Assembly (NCBI GenBank): GCA_028704385.1
Contig: JAQVLA010000001.1
Coordinates: forward strand, 1-64,000
Direction: 5' to 3'
Source: Bacteroidales bacterium
GTDB lineage: Bacteria; Bacteroidota; Bacteroidia; Bacteroidales; F082
Length of the DNA stretch: 64,000 bases
A program made the translations under genes and the position numbers. The notes beneath the pieces are model-generated. The model made no database searches. It was not told the origin of the DNA and saw only the letters and a list, made by a program, of their open reading frames with translations. Below, piece by piece: positions 55,055 through 64,000 of the stretch (positions within the stretch are counted from its first letter, which is position 1; every line of letters starts with the position of its first letter).

Positions 55055-55144
55055 AAGAAGAAGCTGAAATATGTAAAAGGTCGCAAATTAAGGAAAATCT
55101 GCTATTGTGTTTGAAAAGAAAATCATTTGCGTTATTTGCCTGAC

Positions 55145-55873
55145 TTAATGTGCTTTGTGAACAGCTTCGGTGAATGATGGTAAAAGTTCAGGATTATGTT
55201 CTATTGCATTGCCTACCACCACAATATCAGCTCCGGCCTTCAATGCGTTGGAAGCCATTTGTGGGGTTTTGAGGCCGCCACCAATAATCAATGGAACCTT
55301 GATGCTACCTTTTACAGCTTCGATCATAGTTTCGGGAACCGGATTGAAAGCACCTGAACCAGCATCCATAAAGATTAATTTCATGCCCAGCATTTCGCCT
55401 GCCATTGCTGTGCATAAGGCGATTTCATTTTTGTCGGACGGAATCGGAACGCTGTTACTCATATAACTTACCGTGGTGGGTTTTCCGCTGTCGATAAGCA
55501 TATAACCCGTCGAAATTACTTCAAGGCCTGCAAGTTTTAGGTAAGGAGCCGAGATAACATGCCGGCCAATCAGCATTTCAGGATTACGACTGGAGATCAG
55601 GCTTAAAAACAGGAAGGCATCTGCTTTTTTGCTGAGTTGTAGCGAATTGCCCGGAAAAATAATAACCGGAATATCAGAATGTGTTTTAAGAATTTTGATA
55701 CAACTATCCATATTGTCATTGGTAAGCAAACTGCCACCAACAAAAAAGAAATCAACACCTGCTTTCTGAGCATTTATTGCAAGTGCCGTAATGGTTTTAT
55801 CAGTAGGCTTATCCGGATCAACCAATACTGCAATTTTTTTTCCGGGCGAATTTAGTTGGTTGTAAACAGACAT
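55145..55873 (-). CDS. Geranylgeranylglyceryl phosphate synthase family protein
   Basis: 242 residues, the length of group II GGGP synthases (PcrB/GGGPS). These join a polyprenyl diphosphate to sn-glycerol-1-phosphate, making the first ether bond of archaeal-type lipids. AVLVDPDKP at the start, FFFVGGSLL, IIFPGN, YMLIDSG, MDAGSGAFNPVP and PLIIGGGLKTPQMA followed by GADIVVVGNAIE are the family's substrate and phosphate loops. Many Bacteroidota carry the gene; its biological product there is not established. It stands alone between DPP4 and the T9SS cargo gene. Confidence 0.9.
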   Translation of the reverse strand: MSVYNQLNSPGKKIAVLVDPDKPTDKTITALAINAQKAGVDFFFVGGSLLTNDNMDSCIKILKTHSDIPVIIFPGNSLQLSKKADAFLFLSLISSRNPEMLIGRHVISAPYLKLAGLEVISTGYMLIDSGKPTTVSYMSNSVPIPSDKNEIALCTAMAGEMLGMKLIFMDAGSGAFNPVPETMIEAVKGSIKVPLIIGGGLKTPQMASNALKAGADIVVVGNAIEHNPELLPSFTEAVHKAH

Positions 55874-56008
55874 AAGCGGATGTGTTTAATTCAGAAAAGA
55901 TTTTGATCTGCTGTTTGAACCTACGAAAATACACATTACTCATCAATCAGGATGACATTTTTTCGCACAAATATTTATCTTTCTTAAAAACACCAATAAG
56001 GATGTTGT

Positions 56009-57517
56009 TTAATGCAAAACAACAAGCTTATGACCCTTATCCATTAAGCCTTCGGAAGTTTGAATGAGATAATAGTACACACCATTTTTAAATTGCTGTG
56101 TGTTTAGTCTGATCGTGTTGGATACACCTCTGACCAATTTGATTTTTTCTGTGTAAACCGTTTGACCTTCGTTATTGAATAAAATAAAATTACCAGAGGA
56201 TTGAATTGTTGACGCAACTTGAATAGTTGTATAATCTGAACAGGGGTTTGGAAGGTTCTGGAAAATAATTGTTTTATTTGGATTTACAGCATTTTCTTCA
56301 GTGTTTACAATCAATTTTTCGTATTGAAGTCTTACCTCATCATACCAAACATTGAGTTCGCTGGCCAGCTCGTATCCCCCAACGATCTGACCAGTAAGTA
56401 ATTTGTCAGGTGCGTTACTAATTGTTCCGTCTATGACGAATTGATTATTATGGAGTACTGTCATTAACAGATCATTTCCTGTTTGCGTTACACTATATTT
56501 AATGTTATTCACATTTTCCATATCTACAAAAGCAGAACTTACTGCCTGTGGTTCCGGTAATCCGTTGGCATAACCTAGATAAACCTCATCATCTTCGTAC
56601 CAGACCGCGATAAAGTGTTTTGAATCAAAAATTCTTCCAAAGCTTCCAGTTCCGTTCATACCTGTTCCTCCTGCATCAATATCAATGGTAAAATCCTTCA
56701 CTGCACCAACTGGTGAAATTACCATAAGTTGGGAATCAGGATCGCCTGAATAGAGAAAATTGAGTTTGCCATTATTGATAAATAGTGATTCAGCTAAATC
56801 GTCATAATCACCAAACCTGAACCAGGGCGAATTGTTATTGTTAAAAGGATCAGTGAATAAAGCTTCATCCGTTTGATAAGGAGTATAACGAATGTCCACC
56901 TCAGTAATTGGAAGGTAAATCGGGTTGTCATCTTCAGCACCAAATCCAAGAACCAATTGTCCGTAAAGTAAATCCGGATCAACTGAAACAATGGTTCCAC
57001 TTTGGAACAATTCATCGTTAATAAAGAGGTAAACCATCAGGTCGTTTCCAATCTGCATGGTTTCAATAGCTATGCTGTTGATTTCCGTAGCAGGGTCAGG
57101 AATGCTAAAAAGTTCAGTAAGCTCAGGATCGGTGTAAGATACGATGTCGTAGGTATAAACAACCGAGATGCCGTTTTCATCTCCCATCAGACCCAGCATC
57201 GAACGGAAGCCTGCAATGCCTATAAAACCGAGCTGTACTTCAGAATTTTGTCCAATACTTAGTTTAAAGGAAAAATCACCCTGAATTGCTCCAAGTGGTG
57301 TGAGAATCTGAAAATAGTCTTCATGAGGTGAATCAATAATAAGTTGACTATTGGCCACAGATATAGTGGCAGCAGTGCTCGTAAAAAACCAGCCATCTGC
57401 ATCCGTAGAATTATCGAAGCTGTTAAAATAGTGCTCCGAATAGTTTTGTGATTTTAGGTTTGCAGACAATAATGTTAAACCTGCAATGCATAACATTACA
57501 AATAATTTTGTTTTCAT
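56009..57517 (-). CDS. Secreted protein with type IX sorting domain
   Basis: 502 residues: signal peptide (about 1-23), two related jelly-roll-like halves of roughly 190 residues (about 30-215 and 218-400), and an 85-residue C-terminal T9SS type A sorting domain (FQNLPNPCSDYTTIQV, FNNEGQTVYTEK, LNTQQFKNGVYYYLIQT). The two halves share a TPLGAIQGDF / SPVGAVKDF strand and a VDIRY / VRLQY ending, so they likely come from duplication of a LamG-like carbohydrate-binding domain; the fold is inferred. The protein is exported to the surface by the type IX system. A promoter is predicted at 57554-57585. Confidence 0.85.
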   Translation of the reverse strand: MKTKLFVMLCIAGLTLLSANLKSQNYSEHYFNSFDNSTDADGWFFTSTAATISVANSQLIIDSPHEDYFQILTPLGAIQGDFSFKLSIGQNSEVQLGFIGIAGFRSMLGLMGDENGISVVYTYDIVSYTDPELTELFSIPDPATEINSIAIETMQIGNDLMVYLFINDELFQSGTIVSVDPDLLYGQLVLGFGAEDDNPIYLPITEVDIRYTPYQTDEALFTDPFNNNNSPWFRFGDYDDLAESLFINNGKLNFLYSGDPDSQLMVISPVGAVKDFTIDIDAGGTGMNGTGSFGRIFDSKHFIAVWYEDDEVYLGYANGLPEPQAVSSAFVDMENVNNIKYSVTQTGNDLLMTVLHNNQFVIDGTISNAPDKLLTGQIVGGYELASELNVWYDEVRLQYEKLIVNTEENAVNPNKTIIFQNLPNPCSDYTTIQVASTIQSSGNFILFNNEGQTVYTEKIKLVRGVSNTIRLNTQQFKNGVYYYLIQTSEGLMDKGHKLVVLH

Positions 57518-57553
57518 GGTTTTGGTTTTTGGTGATCAATTGAGTATCCAATG

Positions 57554-57585
57554 TAAAGATAAATCACCAAATACTATTTGTCAAT
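57554..57585 (-). promoter_or_regulatory. Candidate promoter for the T9SS cargo gene
   Basis: ATTG, 20 bases, TATCTTTA on the minus strand: one mismatch in each box of TTTG/TAnnTTTG, at the right spacing and 36 bases before the ATG. Confidence 0.4.
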
Positions 57586-57640
57586 ATTGTCCAAAAGGTG
57601 AATAAAAAAATGTGAAGTGTCTTTTGTAATCTATTGTTTG

Positions 57641-58606
57641 TTAAAAAACAGCTTCTGCAATTTTTCTGATATTATCAGATTTCCCCATGGTATAAAAATG
57701 CAAAACGGGAGCCTTTTGGGCAATGAGTTCTTTGGCTTGCGCAATGGCCCACTCAATGCCCAATTGTCTTACGGTTTTGTTGTCTTTGCATTTTTTTATC
57801 TCTTTTACGAGAATTTCGGGTAGATCAATATGGAAAGTCTGCGGGAGTTTTTGCAAATGCGATAGCACCGAAACTGGTTTTAAACCGGCAATAATGGGTA
57901 CATCAATTCCGGCAGCACGACAACGTTTTACAAAATCGAAGTACTTCTGATTGTCGAAAAACATCTGGGTAACAATATACGAAGCACCAGTATCAATTTT
58001 GGCTTTCAGGTGCTGCAGATCACTTTCCATATTGGGTGATTCCATATGTTTTTCGGGATAGCCCGCTACACCCATGCAAAAATTTGTAGGAGTGGTATTT
58101 AAAAGGTCTTCGTCCAGATATTTGCCCTGATTAAGGTTATAAACCTGTTTTACCAGATCAATTGCATGGGCATGGCCTCCAGGTTCGGCCTGAAAATATT
58201 TTACCGAAGTTTGTGGATCACCGCGGACAATCAACAGGTTTTTCACACCCAAAAAATGTAAGTCGATCAAAGCGTTTTCGGTCTCTTCACGGGTGAATCC
58301 ACCACAGATAATATGAGGTACAACATTGGCATGATAACGATACATCAAGGCGGCTGCAATGCCGACAGTTCCGGGACGCTTTCGTACTGTTTTCTTTTCG
58401 AGTAAACCATTTTGAAGCGGCTTGTATTCAAACTCTTCCTGATGATAGGTTACATTTACAAAAGCAGGCTCAAAATCCATCAGCGGTTCAACAGCCTGCT
58501 GGATATGCTCGAAATGTTGGCCTTTAAGGGGAGGCAAAATTTCGAAGGAAAACAAAGTTTTATCAGATTTTGCAATTTGTGAAGTAACACTGGGTAGTTC
58601 GAGCAT
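57641..58606 (-). CDS. metF: Methylenetetrahydrofolate reductase
   Basis: 321 residues. MetF reduces 5,10-methylene-THF to 5-methyl-THF with FAD. FSFEILPPLKG at the start, FVNVTYHQEE, RGDP in LIVRGDPQT and the FAD/folate motif IVTQMFFDNQKYFDFV are conserved. IIAGLKPV is the last barrel block. It starts 3 bases after metH ends, so it is co-transcribed and shares the SAM riboswitch. It supplies the methyl donor that MetH consumes. Confidence 0.96.
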   Translation of the reverse strand: MLELPSVTSQIAKSDKTLFSFEILPPLKGQHFEHIQQAVEPLMDFEPAFVNVTYHQEEFEYKPLQNGLLEKKTVRKRPGTVGIAAALMYRYHANVVPHIICGGFTREETENALIDLHFLGVKNLLIVRGDPQTSVKYFQAEPGGHAHAIDLVKQVYNLNQGKYLDEDLLNTTPTNFCMGVAGYPEKHMESPNMESDLQHLKAKIDTGASYIVTQMFFDNQKYFDFVKRCRAAGIDVPIIAGLKPVSVLSHLQKLPQTFHIDLPEILVKEIKKCKDNKTVRQLGIEWAIAQAKELIAQKAPVLHFYTMGKSDNIRKIAEAVF

Positions 58607-58609
58607 AGC

Positions 58610-61600
58610 TTAGTAGTTGAGGTTTGCGTTTAAAAGTCTTTCCGTTTCAGCGATCGACCTATTGATGCGTTTGCTGTAATCTTCAATTTGATCCTTGCTG
58701 ATTTTTCCCACATTAAAATATTGCGCATAAGGATGTGCAAAATAAAAACCGCTTACGGCCGCAGCCGGATGCATGGCATAATTTTCGGTAAGCTGCACAC
58801 CAGTATGTTTTTCGGCTTCAAGCAAGTCGAAGAGCTTGCGTTTTTCAGAATGTTCCGGACAGGCCGGATAGCCCGGTGCTGGCCTGATGCCCTGGTAGCT
58901 TTCTTTCAATAAGTCGTTGATGTCCATGTTTTCGTCCGGAGCATAAGCCCATATTTCTTTTCTTACTAAAACATGCATATATTCAGCAAATGCTTCAGCA
59001 AGCCGGTCAGATAGTATTTTGGACATAATCGCATGATAATCATCATTTTGTGATTCAAAATAATCCACAAGTTCCTGAGTGCCATGTCCGGCTGTAACAA
59101 CAAAACCTCCAAGATAATCCATTATCCCAGAGTCCTTTGGCGCTATAAAATCAGCCAGACAAAGATTGGGATAGCCTTGATTTTTTTGTTGCTGGTTACG
59201 CAAAAATTCAAAAACTGTGAGGGGTAAATCGGGGCTTTCGGGTTTAAAAACCTGTATGCTGTCGCCCACTGCCAGTGCAGGAAATATGCCGGCTACACCT
59301 TTGGCCGTAAGAAGTTTGTTTTCGATGATATGATCCAGCAGCTTTTGGGCATCATCATAGAGTTTTCGTGCTTCTTCGCCCTTGAGGGGATCATCAAATA
59401 TCTGGGGATACCTGCCGTTAATACGCCAGGAATGGAAAAAGAAGGTCCAATCGATATAAGGTTTTAATAAGTTCAGATCCAAGTCTTCAAAAACGCGTAT
59501 TCCGGTTTTCAATGGTTTCTTAATGTTTTTTTCTGAGAATTCACCTTTAAAACGATTGGCTCTGGCAGCTTCCAGACTGACATAGCTATCACCGGATTTC
59601 GATTGTTGATATTTTTGACGTAAATGTTCATATCTCTTCTTGATTTCCAGCTGATATGTTTGTTTTTTTGTTTCATTGGCAAGTAAATTACCAATCACCT
59701 GAGTCACTTTGGAGGCATCTCTCACATGAACAACAGGAGCATCATAAGCGGGTGATATTTTCACTGCAGTATGCACTTCAGAAGTTGTGGCACCCCCAAT
59801 AAGTAAAGGGATTTTCAAATTTTGCTCATGCATTTTAGCTGCCACCTGTGTCATCTCTTCGAGCGAAGGCGTAATCAATCCGCTTAAGCCGATAATATCC
59901 ACCTTTTCTTTGGACGCAGTTTCCAGGATTTTTTCGGCAGGAACCATCACACCTAGATCGATCACTTCATAATTATTACAGCCCAGAACCACACCAACAA
60001 TGTTTTTTCCGATATCATGAACATCGCCTTTTACGGTGGCCAGAAGCACCTTGCCGGCCGAACTGCTGGCACCGGTTTTTTCTGCTTCAATAAAAGGAAG
60101 CAAAACTGCTACCGCTTTTTTCATCACTCGGGCACTTTTGACTACCTGTGGCAAAAACATCCGTCCGTCACCAAAAAGTTCACCAACAATATTCATCCCA
60201 TCCATTAATGGTCCTTCAATCACATCCAGTGCCCTCGCAAAATCGGTTCTTACACGAAGCACATCTTCTTCGATGTGATCAGCATTTCCTTTGATCAGTG
60301 CATGTTTGATTCGTTCTGCAAGCGGAAGCTCCCTCCAGGTATCGGTTTTTTCTTCATTTATGGTGGTTTTTGTGTAGTTTTCTGCAAAAATCAGCAGTTT
60401 TTCAGTAGCATCCGGTTTGCGGTTAAGAACCAGATCTTCTGTTAGTTCAAGTAATTTGGGATCAATTTCATCATAGATCTGCAACATTCCGGGATTTACA
60501 ATACCCATGTCCATCCCGGCCTTGATGGCATGATACAGAAAAACAGCATGGATGGCTTCGCGCACTACATCATTTCCCCTGAAGGAAAAGGAAAGATTGC
60601 TCACACCCCCGCTTACCTTGGCAAAAGGCAGATTTTCCTTTATCCAGCGAGTAGCATTGATGTAATCAACGGCATAATTATTATGTTCGGAAATGCCTGT
60701 ACCAATGGCCAGAATATTGGGATCAAAGATGATATCTTCAGGTGGAAAATTAATTCTTTTGGTAAGTAAATCGTAAGCGCGCCTACAGATTTCGGTTTTG
60801 CGCTTAAAGTCTGCTGCCTGTCCGTTTTCATCAAATGCCATAACAACAACTGCAGCCCCATATTTTTTAATCTTGCCAGCCTGTTCCAAAAACACTTTTT
60901 CTCCCTCTTTCAGACTGATAGAATTGACAATGGCTTTTCCCTGAACGCATTTTAGTCCGGCTTCGAGCACCTCCCAGCGTGAGGAGTCGATCATAACCGG
61001 AAGCTTGGCAATATCGGGATCTGCCATCAGGAGGTTTAGAAAAGTTACCATTTCGTGCCTGGCTTCCAGCAATCCGTCATCCATATTAATATCCAGGATT
61101 TGCGCACCACCTTCGACCTGATGACGTGCAATGCTTAATGCTTCTTCATATTTCTTTTCGCGAATGAGACGGGCAAATTTGCGGGAGCCACTTACATTGG
61201 TTCGTTCGCCAATATTGATGAAATTTTGCTGCCGGTTAACTTTTACCGGCTCAAGTCCCGAAAAAATCGTTTCATGATTATTTAACGGGATTTTTCGGGT
61301 TGTGGCATTACATGCCAGATTGGCAAAAGATTGGATGTGTTTTGGTGTGGTGCCACAGCAACCACCTATTATATTAACAAAACCATGTTCAACGAAATCG
61401 TGCAGATGACCTGTCATGATTTCGGGGCTTTCGTCGTATTCACCAAATTGATTGGGAAGACCGGCATTGGGATAAGCGCTCACCGGCAAACTGGCTTTTT
61501 TGCTTAGTTCTTCAATATAGGGGCGCATTTGCGCTGCTCCCAGCGCGCAGTTCAATCCGATACTGATTAAATCAATGTGTTTCACCGAAGTCAGGAATGC

Positions 61601-62287
61601 TTCAACAGTTTGTCCTGAAAGCGTCCGGCCGCTGGCATCCGTTATCGTTCCGGAAAGCATTACACCAATTTTGTGGCCAAGTTTTTCCTGTAGGTTTTCA
61701 ATGGCAAAAAGTGCTGCTTTTGCATTCAGGGTATCAAAAACTGTTTCAATCAATAACACATCCACTCCGCCGTCTATAAGTGCTTCGGCTTGTTCGTAGT
61801 AGGTTTCTACAAGTTCGTCAAAACTTACAGCGCGAAAGCCTGGATCATTAACATCGGGCGACATGGAAGCTGTCTTATTTGTGGGGCCTATTGCTCCAGC
61901 AACAAAGCGTGGTTTGTCGGGCTGTTTAGCGGTGTATTCATCTGCTGCTTTGCGTGCCAATTTTGCAGAAGCATAATTTAGTGCTTTCACCTGGCTTTCC
62001 ATGCCATAGTCAGCTTGCGATATTCGATTGGCATTAAAGGTGTTGGTTTCAATAATGTCGGCACCAACCTCCAGATAGGCACAATGTATTTTATAGATGA
62101 TGGCTGGCTGAGTGAGTGAAAGCAAGTCGTTATTGCCTTGCTGAGGAAAAGCATGACTGGCAAACAGCTCGCCTGCATAATCTTCGGCATGTAGCTTTTC
62201 CTGCTGAATAATTGTTCCCATGGCACCATCAAGCACCAGGATTTTCGTTTTGAGGAGCGCTTTAAAAAGTTCAGTTCGCGATTTCAT
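58610..62287 (-). CDS. metH: Cobalamin-dependent methionine synthase
   Basis: 1225 residues from ATG 62287; a GTG at 62320 would add an unlikely N-terminal tail. All four modules are present: homocysteine domain (about 1-330) with zinc Cys in [10 protein letters not shown] and IGGCCGTTP; pterin domain (about 355-610, [15 protein letters not shown]); cobalamin-binding domain with [13 protein letters not shown], axial ligand His757; and the C-terminal reactivation domain with [15 protein letters not shown]. It methylates homocysteine with methyl-THF. Expression is controlled by the SAM-I riboswitch upstream. metF follows 3 bases later. Confidence 0.97.
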   Translation of the reverse strand: MKSRTELFKALLKTKILVLDGAMGTIIQQEKLHAEDYAGELFASHAFPQQGNNDLLSLTQPAIIYKIHCAYLEVGADIIETNTFNANRISQADYGMESQVKALNYASAKLARKAADEYTAKQPDKPRFVAGAIGPTNKTASMSPDVNDPGFRAVSFDELVETYYEQAEALIDGGVDVLLIETVFDTLNAKAALFAIENLQEKLGHKIGVMLSGTITDASGRTLSGQTVEAFLTSVKHIDLISIGLNCALGAAQMRPYIEELSKKASLPVSAYPNAGLPNQFGEYDESPEIMTGHLHDFVEHGFVNIIGGCCGTTPKHIQSFANLACNATTRKIPLNNHETIFSGLEPVKVNRQQNFINIGERTNVSGSRKFARLIREKKYEEALSIARHQVEGGAQILDINMDDGLLEARHEMVTFLNLLMADPDIAKLPVMIDSSRWEVLEAGLKCVQGKAIVNSISLKEGEKVFLEQAGKIKKYGAAVVVMAFDENGQAADFKRKTEICRRAYDLLTKRINFPPEDIIFDPNILAIGTGISEHNNYAVDYINATRWIKENLPFAKVSGGVSNLSFSFRGNDVVREAIHAVFLYHAIKAGMDMGIVNPGMLQIYDEIDPKLLELTEDLVLNRKPDATEKLLIFAENYTKTTINEEKTDTWRELPLAERIKHALIKGNADHIEEDVLRVRTDFARALDVIEGPLMDGMNIVGELFGDGRMFLPQVVKSARVMKKAVAVLLPFIEAEKTGASSSAGKVLLATVKGDVHDIGKNIVGVVLGCNNYEVIDLGVMVPAEKILETASKEKVDIIGLSGLITPSLEEMTQVAAKMHEQNLKIPLLIGGATTSEVHTAVKISPAYDAPVVHVRDASKVTQVIGNLLANETKKQTYQLEIKKRYEHLRQKYQQSKSGDSYVSLEAARANRFKGEFSEKNIKKPLKTGIRVFEDLDLNLLKPYIDWTFFFHSWRINGRYPQIFDDPLKGEEARKLYDDAQKLLDHIIENKLLTAKGVAGIFPALAVGDSIQVFKPESPDLPLTVFEFLRNQQQKNQGYPNLCLADFIAPKDSGIMDYLGGFVVTAGHGTQELVDYFESQNDDYHAIMSKILSDRLAEAFAEYMHVLVRKEIWAYAPDENMDINDLLKESYQGIRPAPGYPACPEHSEKRKLFDLLEAEKHTGVQLTENYAMHPAAAVSGFYFAHPYAQYFNVGKISKDQIEDYSKRINRSIAETERLLNANLNY

Positions 62288-62408
62288 GGCAAAAGTTATG
62301 TACAGCAATATCAGCTTCACACATTAAGTGAAACCAGGTAAGATACAAAATAGCATTTAATTGCTGCATGGGTTTTTATTCATTTAATTTATCATCACCT
62401 GACCAAAT

Positions 62409-62504
62409 GGCCGGTTTAGGTATTAGCACCACTCCTTACCGGGAAGGTTGCTAGAGTTTCGTTGAGCCTAATCTCTCCACTCTTCTTTATAAATCAAACA
62501 GACC
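62409..62504 (-). ncRNA. SAM-I (S-box) riboswitch for metH-metF
   Basis: On the minus strand the conserved S-box blocks appear in order: GTGGAGAGATTAGGCTC, AACGAAACTCTAGCAACC, and GGTGCTAATACC, closely following the known consensus for the SAM-I core, including the kink-turn and the AACC/GCTAAT pocket. P1 is formed by GGTCTGTTTG (62495-62504) with TAAACCGGCC (62409-62418), one mismatch. A hairpin, 62492-62517 (AATCAAA/TTTGATT), would capture the 5' strand of P1 and could be the alternative structure. High SAM should reduce metH-metF expression; whether by termination or translation is not clear, since no T-run hairpin follows. Confidence 0.92.
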
Positions 62505-62544
62505 CTTACATTTGATTAAGGAGGTCGATTTGAAATACGAGCCT

Positions 62545-62577
62545 GCAAATTAACAACAAATCATATGTTTTTGCAAT
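62545..62577 (-). promoter_or_regulatory. Promoter in front of the SAM riboswitch
   Basis: ATTG, 21 bases, TAATTTGC on the minus strand. The start of transcription would be near 62541, about 25 bases upstream of the riboswitch structures, as expected for a leader RNA. Confidence 0.5.
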
Positions 62578-62698
62578 TATTTGTATTAGTTCTAAATTAT
62601 AAAAGAAAATTTATTTTCATAAATTACACACAAACAGATGATTAAATCAAACAGTAAAGATGGTATGAATTTTTCAACTCAACAATTCCCTTCCGAAA

Positions 62699-62731
62699 TT
62701 TGTTACTTGCTGATAAAAACTGCTAATTTTG
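62699..62731 (+). promoter_or_regulatory. Bacteroidota-type promoter for ahcY
   Basis: TTTG (62699-62702), 21 bases, TAATTTTG (62724-62731): full match. Leader to ATG 62775 is 43 bases. Confidence 0.7.
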
Positions 62732-62774
62732 CAACCCCTTTATAAAGATCTAAAAAACTATTTAGCAAAAAGTT

Positions 62775-64000
62775 ATGAATAATGCCATGACAGCAAATGA
62801 AGTCCAATACAAGATTGCCGATATCAAATTAGCATCATGGGGACGAAAAGAAATTGAAATAGCCGAGAAGGAAATGCCCGGCCTGATGTCGTTGCGTGAG
62901 AAGTTTGGCAAAGAACAACCTTTGAAAGGTGCCCGTATTTCGGGAAGCTTGCACATGACCATACAAACAGCCGTTTTAATTGAAACATTGCAGGCACTTG
63001 GTGCAAAAGTACGCTGGGCAAGTTGTAATATTTTCTCAACACAGGATCATGCTGCTGCGGCTATTGCAGCCACAGGAATTCCTGTATTTGCCTGGAAAGG
63101 TGAAACCCTGGAGGATTATTGGTGGAGCACCAAACAGGCTTTGACATTTGAAGACGGTCTTGGTCCTGATCTTATCGTGGATGATGGTGGCGATGCAACC
63201 CTGATGATTCACAAAGGTTATGAGATAGAGCAGAATCCTGAGTTATTAAAGAGAACACCAGGAAATAATGAGGAAAAAGCTTTGATGAAAATTCTTCAGG
63301 AAACCTACCTCGAAAATCCAAAACACTGGCACGAAACTGTGAAAAGGTGGAAGGGTGTTTCGGAAGAGACTACAACCGGTGTTCACAGGCTCTATCAGAT
63401 GAAGGAAGCCGGAAAATTACTTGTTCCTGCCATCAATGTGAATGATTCGGTTACAAAATCGAAATTTGATAACCTCTATGGCTGTCGCGAATCGCTGGCC
63501 GATGGCATCAAACGTGCCACGGATGTGATGCTGGCCGGAAAAGTATGTGTGGTTTTGGGTTATGGTGATGTGGGCAAAGGTTCTGCTAAATCACTTAAAG
63601 CTTATGGAGCACGTGTTTTGGTTACCGAGATTGACCCCATCTGCGCACTTCAGGCGGCCATGGAGGGTTACGAGGTTACCACTATTGATGAAGCTTTGAA
63701 GATTGGAAATGTTTTTGTTACCACTACCGGAAACAAAGATGTTATTACGCTCGAACATATGCGTCGGATGAAAGACCAAAGCATCGTGTGCAATATTGGA
63801 CATTTCGATAATGAAATCCAGGTTGATGCTTTGAACGCAGCTGATGATATCGAAAAGATCAATATCAAACCACAGGTGGATAAATATGTTATGCCACAAG
63901 GCAATTCAATTTATCTGCTTGCAGAAGGTCGCCTGGTGAATTTGGGTTGTGCCACCGGCCATCCCAGCTTCGTGATGAGTAATTCATTTACCAATCAAAC
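62775..64000 (+). CDS. ahcY: Adenosylhomocysteinase, C-terminal part missing (window edge)
   Basis: About 408 residues are visible before the sequence ends; the family is 430-480 long. It splits S-adenosylhomocysteine into homocysteine and adenosine, removing the product inhibitor of SAM methylases and feeding MetH. Motifs: [39 protein letters not shown], and the NAD-binding glycine motif [18 protein letters not shown]. It includes the longer loop [18 protein letters not shown] seen in bacterial forms. It is transcribed divergently from metH-metF. Confidence 0.97.
   Translation, partial: MNNAMTANEVQYKIADIKLASWGRKEIEIAEKEMPGLMSLREKFGKEQPLKGARISGSLHMTIQTAVLIETLQALGAKVRWASCNIFSTQDHAAAAIAATGIPVFAWKGETLEDYWWSTKQALTFEDGLGPDLIVDDGGDATLMIHKGYEIEQNPELLKRTPGNNEEKALMKILQETYLENPKHWHETVKRWKGVSEETTTGVHRLYQMKEAGKLLVPAINVNDSVTKSKFDNLYGCRESLADGIKRATDVMLAGKVCVVLGYGDVGKGSAKSLKAYGARVLVTEIDPICALQAAMEGYEVTTIDEALKIGNVFVTTTGNKDVITLEHMRRMKDQSIVCNIGHFDNEIQVDALNAADDIEKINIKPQVDKYVMPQGNSIYLLAEGRLVNLGCATGHPSFVMSNSFTNQ

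Larger units (their letters stand above)
62288..62774. other. Divergent control region between metH and ahcY
   Basis: 487 bases without a protein gene. From left to right: about 120 bases of untranslated metH leader with no clear terminator, the SAM-I riboswitch aptamer (62409-62504), an upstream competing hairpin (62492-62517), the metH promoter (62545-62577), an AT-rich spacer, and the ahcY promoter (62699-62731). Confidence 0.8.

Overview
The window is a compact, gene-dense stretch of a Bacteroidota chromosome. The evidence is: repeated promoter pairs of the Bacteroidota type (TTTG, 19-21 bases, TAnnTTTG) rather than -35/-10 boxes; a protein with a type IX secretion (T9SS) sorting tail; many lipoproteins and barrel proteins; a dipeptidyl-peptidase IV homologue; the LptE/SecG/GroESL gene order; and a Na+-pumping methylmalonyl-CoA decarboxylase operon. 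The mix of that fermentative sodium pump, a B12-dependent class II ribonucleotide reductase and B12-dependent MetH fits an anaerobic or microaerobic environmental member of the Bacteroidales/Marinilabiliales side of the phylum. That placement is inference. I count 53 protein genes: 51 complete, one cut at each window end, and one of the complete set broken by a frameshift. I see no tRNA, rRNA, CRISPR array, insertion sequence or phage.

Layout. 1-6.5 kb: a truncated surface lipoprotein and a barrel protein (minus); then an MltF-like lytic transglycosylase and a frameshifted seven-bladed propeller lipoprotein (plus); then a flavodoxin and an NAD-dependent epimerase-type enzyme (minus). 6.6-11.4 kb: tyrS; a membrane protein carrying a strikingly regular array of ten CxxC knuckles with a small envelope partner; proline dehydrogenase. 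11.6-14.4 kb: yceD-rpmF-plsX-fabH (ribosome/fatty-acid start operon). 14.6-18.8 kb: mce-mmdA-mmdD-mmdC-mmdB (methylmalonyl-CoA to propionyl-CoA, driving a sodium gradient). 19-25.6 kb: udk with a propeller lipoprotein, DUF1289, a coiled-coil/winged-helix-like protein, dus, lnt, a family 9 glycosyltransferase. 25.6-33.4 kb: an MBL hydrolase, a 1093-residue pseudo-peptidase/propeller/barrel protein, a half-size TSUP carrier, nrdJ, and a small protein built of perfect 25-residue repeats. 33.5-39.5 kb: a coiled-coil lipoprotein, the mevalonate operon (HMG-CoA reductase, GYDIA kinase, mevalonate-diphosphate decarboxylase, mevalonate kinase) and a DUF4468 protein. 39.6-44.7 kb: groSL, secG, a TPR protein, lptE and a sigma-54 activator. 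44.7-52.8 kb: pheT, recG, a TPR hybrid histidine kinase and a stand-alone receiver protein. 52.9-57.5 kb: DPP4, a GGGP synthase and a T9SS cargo protein. 57.6-64 kb: metF-metH behind a SAM-I riboswitch, divergent from ahcY.

How the parts connect. metH, metF and ahcY form the methyl cycle, and the riboswitch feeds SAM level back onto metH-metF. The mevalonate operon makes isoprenoid precursors that the GGGP synthase could use for an archaeal-type ether lipid step. NrdJ, MetH and the methylmalonyl-CoA branch all point to B12 dependence. The most interesting regulatory pattern is a pair of near-identical -24/-12 (sigma-54-like) elements, one in front of groSL and one in front of the receiver/kinase pair. 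A sigma-54 activator gene of unknown signal lies upstream of groSL. I found no clearly novel defence or mobile system. The best candidates for undescribed biology are the 25-residue-repeat protein, the CxxC lattice membrane protein and the shared -24/-12 elements.
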